This document shows positions 49,540 through 57,912 of a stretch of DNA of 64,000 nucleotides, in pieces. Source of the DNA: CAZCTO01 sp964501725 (GTDB lineage Bacteria; Bacillota; Clostridia; Saccharofermentanales; Saccharofermentanaceae); assembly GCA_964501725.1 (NCBI GenBank), contig CAZCTO010000009.1, positions 20,227 to 84,226 of the forward strand, read 5' to 3'. The position numbers and the translations under genes are program-made. Numbering within the stretch: the first letter of the stretch is position 1; the number at the start of each line of letters is the position of its first letter. Below the pieces are notes generated by a model that saw only the letters and a list, made by a program, of their open reading frames with translations, ran no database searches and was not told where the DNA came from.

Positions 49540-51831
49540 ATGAAGTGGTTTAAACTTAAGACTGCCGGTTTGATATCCGATGCAATCTGTACCGTTCTTC
49601 TCGGCACTTCTCTTCTTGCTGCCTTCATCCCGGAAATTGTGCCGCAGATACATTTTTCAGCCTATCTTCTGTATTTGGTTCTATCAACCCTCTTTGTTGT
49701 CTTATTTACCCGCAAGATCGGGTTATCTTTTCTGATTCTGACCGGAATCAGCGTCATCTTGACGATATTGATACTTGCTTTCGGACAACTCGATAAGATA
49801 TTGGATTACCTGAACTATTTGTCGCAGTGGTTTGCTTCCGGATTAGCGACTCCTTATGATTATTCGACATCAAGCGTGTCACTTCTGTTGCCGTTTTGCC
49901 TTACAATCCCTTATGCTGCTTTGATTTTCCTCTTTTTCCGAAAATTGTTCCTGTTTATTATTCTGCCCCCCTCAGTGCTCGCGCTCACCTTATTTCTGAT
50001 CTTCCGGGAGTCATTATTTTTCTGGCAGGTTCTTTTCATGCTGCTATACGTGTTCTTCATTTCACTTGCAAAAATGAGGGGCATTCATGCTGACCGTAAT
50101 CTTAAAGAGACGAATAGTAATGCCGAGATTTATCATCCTGTTTTCGCAATTGTTCTATTACCGCTGATTTTCGGGGTTACATTTCTGTTGGCACCCAAAG
50201 AGGATGGAGATTTGCAATCGAAGGTATTGGTTCGTACGATTGATGATTTCTCGGTTTTATTGGGATTCGGAGAAATTTCGAAAATAAATCAGGAAGGGTT
50301 CAACATGTCACCGAGCGGTTTTTCACAGTTGGAAGGAAGACTGGGCGGAAATGTGGAAATTGACAACACGCTCGTCCTTACCGTGAAAACAAATACGCCT
50401 TCCCGCCTTCTCGGCGCGGTGTATGATAACTATGACGGTGAAAAATGGATTGATTCGGATAAAAAGACAAAGTATAGATATACCAGCTCCTTATTTGACG
50501 GGTACCGGAGCGATGCATTCGTACTCGATCAGCCTTCCGGTAAAATTCGAGCTTCCAGTCTGTATAAAGAGATGACAGTCGACGGTACTTTCAAAGTGAA
50601 TTCAACGCTATTTGGAAATATTCTGTTCCATACCGGGAAAATGAAAGATTTCTCGGACATCTATTACATGGATATCTATGATATCAATTTCAATCCGCAA
50701 GGCGAAATTTTCCTTAATAATAATTATGTTTCAAATATGCATTACAGGTTTACCACCGAATTTTATGACCGTTCGGCAGAAAATTTTGACGAGAATATGC
50801 TTTTACTGCAGCAAGCCGTAAAAGATAATCCCGACTCGGGCTATGACAAAATAGCCCGAACATATCTCCAGCTTCCCGAAAGTCTCCCGGATAATGTCAG
50901 AAATACAGCCGAAAAAATTACCGAAGGTTATGAAACACCCTATGAGAAAGCACATGCCATCGAAAGCTGGATTGCGAATAACTATACGTATACACTTACG
51001 CCGGGCCAACCGCCGGAAGGTGTCGATTTTGTAGATCATTGTCTTAATACCCGTGAGGGTTATTGCGTCTATTATGCAAGTTCAATGACTATACTAGCCC
51101 GGTGCGCAGGGTTACCTTCCCGCTACGTACTTGGTTTTTCGCTCAACAGAGCAGACTTGGGCGGATCTGAAGCAACATATGTCGCTACCAATGCAACCGC
51201 TCATGCCTGGACCGAGATTTATTTCAAGGGAATCGGATGGGTTACCTTCGATCCGGTCAGTTGGAATTTTGAAGAGGACGCTGTAATTGATTATGCCGTT
51301 GCAACGGTTACTCCGGTTCCTACGCCAATCCCCACAGTGGTTCCCGGCGCGGAAGATTCGGACATGCAACAGAGCCCGCGTTATGTAATTCAGATTGAAA
51401 TTTTGGCTATTGTTATCAAAGTGATGATATTCATTGCAGGAGCAGTTTTAGTATGTGCCATAATCCGCTTTATTCTTCTCATGTCAGGAGCAAAACTATA
51501 CTTTAAATGGTTAACGCGTCAATACCCGGATCCGGAAAAACGAACGAAGGTATGTTACTCGAAAATAATCCGGCAATTGGCATATCTGGGTTATACGCTG
51601 ATTGACTGTGATACTATATCCAGTTTCTCCCGTAGAATTGATTCATATAATAATATTGAACCGACGCGCCCCGTTTTTGAAACGGTCATCCGGATGCTTT
51701 ACGCACAAGATATACCAACCGAAGAGGCAATTCTCAAGATGTGTGAATACAGCTCAAGGCTTGAAAAATTCATGCTCTTTAAGCAAAACAAATTACGTTA
51801 TATCTTGCGTCGGGTCATTCTGTTCAGGTAA
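49540..51831 (+). CDS. TgpA-like membrane transglutaminase
   Basis: 763 residues. Five to six membrane helices lie in residues 1-215 and another near 625-655. The external part holds a transglutaminase-like core with Cys near 509 (REGYCVYYASSMTILARCAGLPSRYVLGF), His near 555 (ATAHAWTEIYF) and Asp near 571 (VTFDPVSWN), so the catalytic triad is intact. A DUF4129-like cytoplasmic tail follows the last helix. It is the third gene of the moxR-DUF58-tgpA unit. The substrate is unknown in this class. Confidence 0.9.
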   Translation: MKWFKLKTAGLISDAICTVLLGTSLLAAFIPEIVPQIHFSAYLLYLVLSTLFVVLFTRKIGLSFLILTGISVILTILILAFGQLDKILDYLNYLSQWFASGLATPYDYSTSSVSLLLPFCLTIPYAALIFLFFRKLFLFIILPPSVLALTLFLIFRESLFFWQVLFMLLYVFFISLAKMRGIHADRNLKETNSNAEIYHPVFAIVLLPLIFGVTFLLAPKEDGDLQSKVLVRTIDDFSVLLGFGEISKINQEGFNMSPSGFSQLEGRLGGNVEIDNTLVLTVKTNTPSRLLGAVYDNYDGEKWIDSDKKTKYRYTSSLFDGYRSDAFVLDQPSGKIRASSLYKEMTVDGTFKVNSTLFGNILFHTGKMKDFSDIYYMDIYDINFNPQGEIFLNNNYVSNMHYRFTTEFYDRSAENFDENMLLLQQAVKDNPDSGYDKIARTYLQLPESLPDNVRNTAEKITEGYETPYEKAHAIESWIANNYTYTLTPGQPPEGVDFVDHCLNTREGYCVYYASSMTILARCAGLPSRYVLGFSLNRADLGGSEATYVATNATAHAWTEIYFKGIGWVTFDPVSWNFEEDAVIDYAVATVTPVPTPIPTVVPGAEDSDMQQSPRYVIQIEILAIVIKVMIFIAGAVLVCAIIRFILLMSGAKLYFKWLTRQYPDPEKRTKVCYSKIIRQLAYLGYTLIDCDTISSFSRRIDSYNNIEPTRPVFETVIRMLYAQDIPTEEAILKMCEYSSRLEKFMLFKQNKLRYILRRVILFR

Positions 51832-51845
51832 AAGAGATCAACATA

Positions 51846-53348
51846 TCAACCTAATTGCCTATAGACCTCTGCAGTCATATCCTGTTTCTCAATCAATGTA
51901 TGGTGAAGTATCGTCTTCTTGCCCAGATCGGCAAGCCCGGAGGGTACCGGGAGCCCGCTTTCTTCACTCATCTCCTGAAGAAGAACTTCCTGTGAGCGAC
52001 CTTTACTGTAACCGCTCCCGAGAAGTGCGTCCATCACTGACGGAGCAAATTTGAAAGGACTGGCTGTTGAGACAAATACCGTTTTGGTATCGTCGCCCGA
52101 CCGCTGGAAATACCTGCCGTAAACATTGAATCCCACTGCCGTATGTGTGTCGATCACATGATCGCAACGATCATAGATTTCGCGGATCGTCTTTGCTATG
52201 CCCACTTCATCGGCGAATCCACCCACAAAAGCGCCCTGCAGGGCCTTCAGCGTCATCTGATCCACCGTGTAGATTCCTTTTGAAGACAAATCATTCATCC
52301 ACTCCAGAAGACGGCTGCTGTCCTTCCCGGACACTTCAAAGAGAAGTCGCTCAAGATTAGATGAAATAAGAATATCCATTGAAGGAGAGTTTGTTTTAAA
52401 AAACTCTCTTTTCCGGTCGTAAGTACCTGTGCGGAAAAAATCCGAAAGCACCTTGTTGCGATTGGATGCACAGATCAACTTATGGATCGGTACCCCCATT
52501 TTTTTGGCATACCACGCAGCCAGGATATTCCCGAAATTGCCTGTCGGTACAACGATATTGATTTTCTCGTTGGGTTCAATCTGTTCTCTCCGAAGCAGCG
52601 TCAGATACGCATATATATAATAGGCTATTTGCGGAACCAACCGTCCCCAGTTAATCGAGTTTGCAGAAGACAGCATGATATTCCGGCTTGAGAGTTCATC
52701 GCGAAGCGCATCATCCGCAAAAATTGCCTTCACTCCATTCTGGGTGTCATCGAAGCAACCTTTTACCGCAACAACATGTACATTACTTCCCTCCGCGGTT
52801 GTCATCTGTAATTTCTGTGCCTCTGAAACACCGTCAGAAGGATAGAAAACGATCACTTCCGTGCCCGGGACATCCTTAAATCCCTCCAGTGCTGCCTTTC
52901 CTGTATCTCCTGAAGTGGCCGTCAAAATTAAGATCTTCTTATCCTCGCCGGTTTTTCTGACGGCCGCAGTCATCAGATAGGGTAAAAGTTGCAGCGCTAC
53001 ATCCTTAAATGCACTGGTTGGCCCATGCCACAGCTCGAGAATGAACTCACGCGGATTGTATTTATTGAGCTGAAGCAGAGGAATCGGATCTTCTCCGAAT
53101 GATTCTTCGGAATACGCAATTTCGCAGTATTCGGTGAGCTCCTGAATCGAAAAATCAGTCAGAAACCTCGACAAAACACTTGCCGAAACAGCTGAAAAAG
53201 GCATGTTCTTCAATTCTGAAAAATCTTCCGCAGACAGTTGCGGTATGCTTTCCGGAACAAATAAGCCCCCATCCGGTGCTATTCCCATCTTGATGACTTC
53301 CGCAGATTCAAAAGATTTCGGCCATCCTCTGGTACTGATATACTTCAT
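51846..53348 (-). CDS. thrC: Threonine synthase
   Basis: 500 residues, the long (fungal/E. coli-type) form. N-terminal YISTRG precedes the PLP site lysine in LWHGPTSAFKDVALQLLPYL. ILTATSGDTGKAALEGF and NFGNILAAWYAKKMGVPIHKLICASNRN bind the cofactor phosphate and substrate. SPSMDILISSNLERLLFE is characteristic. It converts O-phosphohomoserine to threonine. GGAGGG precedes the ATG. It is the last gene of a long minus-strand cluster and converges with tgpA 14 bases away. Confidence 0.95.
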   Translation of the reverse strand: MKYISTRGWPKSFESAEVIKMGIAPDGGLFVPESIPQLSAEDFSELKNMPFSAVSASVLSRFLTDFSIQELTEYCEIAYSEESFGEDPIPLLQLNKYNPREFILELWHGPTSAFKDVALQLLPYLMTAAVRKTGEDKKILILTATSGDTGKAALEGFKDVPGTEVIVFYPSDGVSEAQKLQMTTAEGSNVHVVAVKGCFDDTQNGVKAIFADDALRDELSSRNIMLSSANSINWGRLVPQIAYYIYAYLTLLRREQIEPNEKINIVVPTGNFGNILAAWYAKKMGVPIHKLICASNRNKVLSDFFRTGTYDRKREFFKTNSPSMDILISSNLERLLFEVSGKDSSRLLEWMNDLSSKGIYTVDQMTLKALQGAFVGGFADEVGIAKTIREIYDRCDHVIDTHTAVGFNVYGRYFQRSGDDTKTVFVSTASPFKFAPSVMDALLGSGYSKGRSQEVLLQEMSEESGLPVPSGLADLGKKTILHHTLIEKQDMTAEVYRQLG

Positions 53349-53365
53349 GCTTCCCTCCGTGCTAT

Positions 53366-54343
53366 CTAAGTGGTACTGGTGGTCGTATCCTGGCTGTTGG
53401 TCACTTCAGACGTCACAGAAGACTCGCTCTGTGTCGCCGCAGAAGACTCTTCCTGCTCCGTCTCGTCAGACTCACTCTGCTCCGTCGAAACGGACTCACT
53501 CTGTATTGGAAAAACGGACTCATATTGCTGAATTATGTTCGATATTTCGGGATCTTCCTTGTTCTCATACAGTGCACCGGACAAATACTCCAGTCGATTT
53601 CTGTCCTCCAAGGAGGATCTGATTTTCATTACTTCCGGAATAATCCACTTTGTTACAAGAAAGTATCCGGCAACCAGAACGATCACGGCACCTAAGCAAA
53701 AAAGCGCAATCCGAAGCTTTTCTGCGGGAGTCTTCGGGATGGATATATCGATTTCATCATCCGGAAGTTCACCATTTGAGGAGGTTGACTGCATCAGAAG
53801 TTCCCGTCTCTCCCGATCCGATGCAAGTTTGGCGCGGGTCGGATGGCGCGGTGCTTTCATCAAAATCGGAGCCTGCATATGATTACGGGGACGAATCTGC
53901 CCCTCCTCCTGAATAAGAGGACTTGTCCTGGGCAGGACTGAAGAAATCAAAGCCTTTGCGGGAGTCGGTTCGACTTCTTTATGACTTCTCGCTTGCCGCT
54001 GCTCGCCGGCGTCCCGCAGGCAAACTTGTGCAAGGTACGTCATTTCCTGTGATCGAAGACCTACTGACAGCGCATGATCAAAACTTGCTTGCGCTCTGCT
54101 TAACTTGCCGTCCTTTGCAAGACAGATTCCATATAGAAGCGCGGCTTCTCCCCAATCAGGGAAACGGGTCAAAAGCTTCCGAAGTGAAATTGCGGCAACG
54201 TCCGCGCTATCTGCATTCGCATTGCTAAGCGATTTATTATACTGGTTCATCACTTCATCTTCTTCTTCGGCTGAAAGAAGAAAACGGGACAAACTTTTTC
54301 TTTCGAGTGGAAGAATCGCCGAAGCGGCCTCATTCCAGTCCAT
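53366..54343 (-). CDS. Single-pass membrane protein with TPR-like head and Ser/Thr/Glu tail
   Basis: 325 residues from the ATG at 54343 (AAGGAG six bases upstream). An ATG five codons earlier lies on the ribosome site. The N-terminal 110 residues are helical and contain at least one TPR-like unit (LLYGICLAKDGKLSRAQASFDHALSVG). A basic linker, a membrane helix (about 212-235, IALFCLGAVIVLVAGYFLV) and a coiled segment follow. The last 50 residues are repeats rich in Ser, Thr, Glu and Gln (TEQSES-like), outside the cell. It overlaps the folC end by 14 bases. Function unknown; a scaffolding role is possible. Confidence 0.7.
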   Translation of the reverse strand: MDWNEAASAILPLERKSLSRFLLSAEEEDEVMNQYNKSLSNANADSADVAAISLRKLLTRFPDWGEAALLYGICLAKDGKLSRAQASFDHALSVGLRSQEMTYLAQVCLRDAGEQRQARSHKEVEPTPAKALISSVLPRTSPLIQEEGQIRPRNHMQAPILMKAPRHPTRAKLASDRERRELLMQSTSSNGELPDDEIDISIPKTPAEKLRIALFCLGAVIVLVAGYFLVTKWIIPEVMKIRSSLEDRNRLEYLSGALYENKEDPEISNIIQQYESVFPIQSESVSTEQSESDETEQEESSAATQSESSVTSEVTNSQDTTTSTT

Positions 54344-55775
54344 TACTATCTCCTTCATGATTCGTTATAAAAACTTTCCGAATCTGACCGATCAGATACA
54401 GGGAACCGATACAAAGGATAGGAGCCCCGTCCGAAAGCGATTTAGACAGTTGCTCGGTGCAACACCGAATAACATCATCACATTCACTGATCTTGACTTG
54501 AGTATTATACATATTGGAAGTAATATTGTAAAATTCCTTCGCGTCCATAAGCGCAATTTTTGCTGCTTCGGCAAGCGCGTCCGCTTTAAGTGTTCTTTCC
54601 TGATTAACGGTCACACAAATAATCTCCCGCAGATCAAAAGAGAGCATTGAAAATAGAATGCGAAGCATTTGCCCGTATTCCTTATCCTTCATCACTCCGA
54701 GAATCAGTCTGGGCGGATTTATTCTGAATGTTTCAGCATAGGTTTCGTTCATCGCATCGCAAAATGATTTCATGCCCTGAGGGTTATGTGCGCCGTCTAA
54801 AATCACAAGCGGTTTTTCTCTGACCTTTTCATTTCGGCCTTTCCAGACAGCACTAAAAAGGCCTTCGCGGATCGCTCTTGCTGACAATAAAGGCATAACG
54901 GCACGCACAGCCAACGCCGCATTCAGCGCCTGATGGCGCCCGACCAGGGCGATATTCAAAGACTCATTGAAAAAGCACAAGTTAATTTCTTGACCGGAAG
55001 AATCCGGAATTCGCGACAGAATATCGCTTGAAGACACAATTGTCAGCGGTGCATTGACTTCAGTACATTTGTCGGCAAATACCGTTAAAACAGCAGAAGC
55101 ATCTTCGGAACTCAGGTCTGTATCCGATGGGGACATTAGATATACCGGACACCCCGGTTTGATGATTCCGGCTTTTTCGCAGGCGATTTGAGCCGCTGCG
55201 GAGCCGAGGCGATCCGTATGATCGAAACCGATTGCCGTTATGACCGAGCAAACCGGATCGGGGATAATATTCGTTGAATCGAGCCTTCCGCCCAATCCTG
55301 TCTCTAAAACAACATAGTCGCACTTTTTCTGATGGAAATAAAGAAAGGCAACTGCGGTAACAAGCTCAAATTCTGTCGGGTGCTCTTGCCCGTCCGCGGT
55401 CATTTGCATGACGGCCAAACGGACTTTTTCGGACAGGTCGAAAAGATCTTTCTGCCCGATCTCACCGTGTGACTCATCCTTTTTTAGTTGCAAAAGTGAC
55501 TTTTCACCGTCCAATATTCGGATACGCTCGGAAAAACGCTCTAAATAAGGGGATGTATACACACCGACTTTATATCCTTGTGATGCAAGCATCGCCGATA
55601 TATACGCAACGACAGACCCCTTTCCGTTTGTTCCGGCAACGTGAATCGCGCGAATACCTGCCTCCGGATGACCAAGCAGGTTCAGAAGAGAAATCATTCG
55701 TTCCAAGCCGAGACGAATCCCAAACTTTTGCGCAGTGAATAGAAATGGCGGAACAGTTGAGTCACTCATCATCAT
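54330..55775 (-). CDS. folC: Folylpolyglutamate synthase / dihydrofolate synthase
   Basis: 481 residues from the first of three consecutive ATGs at 55775, which follow GGTGAT. The start lies within the end of the GtrA gene. Mur ligase-type core: P-loop HVAGTNGKGSVVAYISAML, ETGLGGRLDSTNII, AIGFDHTDRLGSAAAQIACEKAGI and GRHQALNAALAV, then the C-domain VILDGAHNPQGM. It adds glutamate to folates using ATP. An internal stretch (about 110-135) is longer than in many homologues. Confidence 0.92.
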   Translation of the reverse strand: MMMSDSTVPPFLFTAQKFGIRLGLERMISLLNLLGHPEAGIRAIHVAGTNGKGSVVAYISAMLASQGYKVGVYTSPYLERFSERIRILDGEKSLLQLKKDESHGEIGQKDLFDLSEKVRLAVMQMTADGQEHPTEFELVTAVAFLYFHQKKCDYVVLETGLGGRLDSTNIIPDPVCSVITAIGFDHTDRLGSAAAQIACEKAGIIKPGCPVYLMSPSDTDLSSEDASAVLTVFADKCTEVNAPLTIVSSSDILSRIPDSSGQEINLCFFNESLNIALVGRHQALNAALAVRAVMPLLSARAIREGLFSAVWKGRNEKVREKPLVILDGAHNPQGMKSFCDAMNETYAETFRINPPRLILGVMKDKEYGQMLRILFSMLSFDLREIICVTVNQERTLKADALAEAAKIALMDAKEFYNITSNMYNTQVKISECDDVIRCCTEQLSKSLSDGAPILCIGSLYLIGQIRKVFITNHEGDSNGLE

Positions 55776-56343
55776 TATCCGAATCACCGTCGTTATCCGT
55801 AGCCTGCACACTTGCTTTTTTGGTAAAAATAAACCATTTGCTGAAAAAATAATTGGATACGACAACGAAAACGGAATTGAGTATTTTTACAAAGAACTCC
55901 CACTTGAAATCAAGTCCGGCAACCGACAAAAATATGTTGTTTTTCGAGATGTTGAAGCCGTTTTCAAGTATAAAAATCATAAACGCAAACATCAGGAGTT
56001 CAAACAGAATCAGGGTTACGATTCTTGCGGAAAAAAAGGCGAACATTTCTCTGAAGAAAGGCCCCTTTGAGCAAAACACCCATGCCCGGTTTGTCAAAAA
56101 AGCAAACATAACGGCAACGACCCAGGCAATTGTTTGGTTTATCAACATCATTATATCCACAGGGTAAGAGAAAAGATTTACTATAATGGAGTGGTCGGAA
56201 AACGCAATTCCAAGCAAATAATAAGTGATCAGATTGACTATGGTAGTCAGTCCGCCGAATAATAAATACATGAATACTTCTCTTTGCTTCTTCTCAGCGG
56301 TCGTCAACGTATTGTCGGCCTTGATAAATGAGGTTAATCTCAT
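55762..56343 (-). CDS. GtrA-family membrane protein
   Basis: 193 residues with four membrane helices (about 27-47, 58-85, 98-122, 148-170). The first helix motif YLLFGGLTTIVNLITYYLL and NRAWVF between helices 2 and 3 are hallmarks of GtrA. It is thought to flip or assist translocation of polyprenyl-linked sugars for envelope glycan modification. The C-terminal tail is very acidic (TDNDGDSDNDDE) and is encoded across the overlap with folC. It lies two bases after the cohesin-like protein gene. Confidence 0.88.
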   Translation of the reverse strand: MRLTSFIKADNTLTTAEKKQREVFMYLLFGGLTTIVNLITYYLLGIAFSDHSIIVNLFSYPVDIMMLINQTIAWVVAVMFAFLTNRAWVFCSKGPFFREMFAFFSARIVTLILFELLMFAFMIFILENGFNISKNNIFLSVAGLDFKWEFFVKILNSVFVVVSNYFFSKWFIFTKKASVQATDNDGDSDNDDE

Positions 56344-56345
56344 GC

Positions 56346-57836
56346 CTATACTCTCCGTAAATTTGGGGTTTGCGCACGTGGCTTACGCCTTCTCAGCCGG
56401 AAAATAATGACGATCATTGCGGCCTCGGCAATAGAAAGGAAGAGGAACACAAGGAAAAGCATTAAAAAGAGCGGAGAATTTATTTTTTCTGAGGCTATAT
56501 AGGGATAGACATCGTTATTACGTTCGTCCACGTAATAAAAATCGGCTTCCTCCGCATCATTTTTCATATACAAAAGACTGGATCTGCCATTCTCGGATAC
56601 GAAACCGCTGATCTTTTTGCCGCGAAAAGACACTTCGCCGGCAACAAATCCATCCGGAGGACTTTCATTTTCCGGAAGACTGATCACGGTAAGCAGTTGA
56701 GATGAACGGAAAAATGCATTGTTCGCATCAAAATAGAAAACTGACCCCGTTTCCGGAGAATACACATAAAGACCCGCCGGGTTGACCCCATCCTTCAGGT
56801 AAAGGAGCACGTCCTTCAGACCCGCCATTTGAAAAGCCGGAACTTCAACACCGTCTAAGAGGATTGCCCCTTGAAAAAAGTTGCTCGGAAGAGGCAGATC
56901 GTCCGGAAGTTCCGCAAATGAATATGTCTTCCCCTCAGGGGAAGTGATGGTTGCGCCGGGCGGCACATAGCTCGCCATACGGGTAACGGCAATCGTATAA
57001 ACTTCCGAAGTAACCATATCCTGAGCAAGCACGGTGATCTTTATCTCGTTCACACCGATTTTGAGTCCGCTTTGGCCGGAAATAAACACCTGTGAAGAAA
57101 TATGATACGGAGAAGCCATGATGACAATGTCCGTGACATTCCGGGCAACCGATGCCTGATAAGAAAAAAGCGAGGGTGAAAATGCCGGTTCCAGCGTTGC
57201 CCCGTTAATGGATAGAGACGAGAGTGATGCATCAGAAGATACTTGCACATCCACCGGAACCGATGCGAGTGAACCGATTGTCGCACTCACCTGTTCGAGC
57301 GCGCTGTTTCGAAAACCGGCAACATTACTGATCCAGAAACGGGCTTCGCCTTTGGCGGAATCAAGCACCTCGAACTGTAACTCACACAGCACCACGCGAT
57401 CGGTGTGAAACATGGATGGGTCTTCTGGGGGATTCAGCGGATTTCCGCTTTCATCAGCAGTCGGAGCGGTTTGATTCGCCACAACCTGATTCTCAACGGT
57501 CTCATCAATACCGGTGATGGCAATTACGCCCGTGGATGCCGAATTATTAATCGAAAAGGTTGACGGCATTTCGGAGCCCCTCACCATACCGATATAAGAT
57601 ACGCTCAAATCATCAAAATAAACTTCAATCGGTCCGAATCGTGTCAGGTTCGGAAAATTGCTGAGTGTGACCTGAACTGTGATTGTCTCCCCCGGCTCGA
57701 CCGGTTCTTTGTTTGCATAAAGATCCACGGTCACTCCGGACGCGGCATTAACATTCAGACAAAGAAGAATGGAAAATGCGATTGCCGATATTAACGCGAT
57801 GCAAGGAACCAGAATTTTGATTCGACTCGTTTGCAC
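56346..57836 (-). CDS. Surface protein with cohesin-like and cadherin-like domains and C-terminal membrane anchor
   Basis: 496 residues from a GTG at 57836 (AGGTGGGAG upstream). A signal peptide (about 8-31) is followed by a cohesin-like beta sandwich at about 33-190 (VTVDLYANKEPVEPGETITVQVTL, a second strand set FHTDRVVLCELQFEVLD). A cadherin-like Ig domain lies at about 200-288 (DASLSSLSINGATLEPAFSP). Two related units at about 310-380 and 390-455 share the pattern F-x2-G, LLY[LM]K and Y[VY] and look like an internal duplication. A membrane helix (about 457-482) and a basic tail end the protein. It is presumably displayed at the cell surface. The binding partner is not known. Confidence 0.75.
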   Translation of the reverse strand: MQTSRIKILVPCIALISAIAFSILLCLNVNAASGVTVDLYANKEPVEPGETITVQVTLSNFPNLTRFGPIEVYFDDLSVSYIGMVRGSEMPSTFSINNSASTGVIAITGIDETVENQVVANQTAPTADESGNPLNPPEDPSMFHTDRVVLCELQFEVLDSAKGEARFWISNVAGFRNSALEQVSATIGSLASVPVDVQVSSDASLSSLSINGATLEPAFSPSLFSYQASVARNVTDIVIMASPYHISSQVFISGQSGLKIGVNEIKITVLAQDMVTSEVYTIAVTRMASYVPPGATITSPEGKTYSFAELPDDLPLPSNFFQGAILLDGVEVPAFQMAGLKDVLLYLKDGVNPAGLYVYSPETGSVFYFDANNAFFRSSQLLTVISLPENESPPDGFVAGEVSFRGKKISGFVSENGRSSLLYMKNDAEEADFYYVDERNNDVYPYIASEKINSPLFLMLFLVFLFLSIAEAAMIVIIFRLRRRKPRAQTPNLRRV

Positions 57837-57878
57837 TATCTCCCACCTTTCATCTCTTCTGTCCGATTTCTATAAATC

Positions 57879-57908
57879 ATTATACACACTTGTCCCGTAA
57901 ACCTTCAA
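57879..57908 (-). promoter_or_regulatory. Internal promoter before the cohesin-like gene
   Basis: Minus strand TTGAAG (57903-57908), an 18-base spacer and perfect TATAAT (57879-57884), in the 76-base gap after the glucosaminidase-like gene. Confidence 0.6.
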
Positions 57909-57912
57909 TCTG

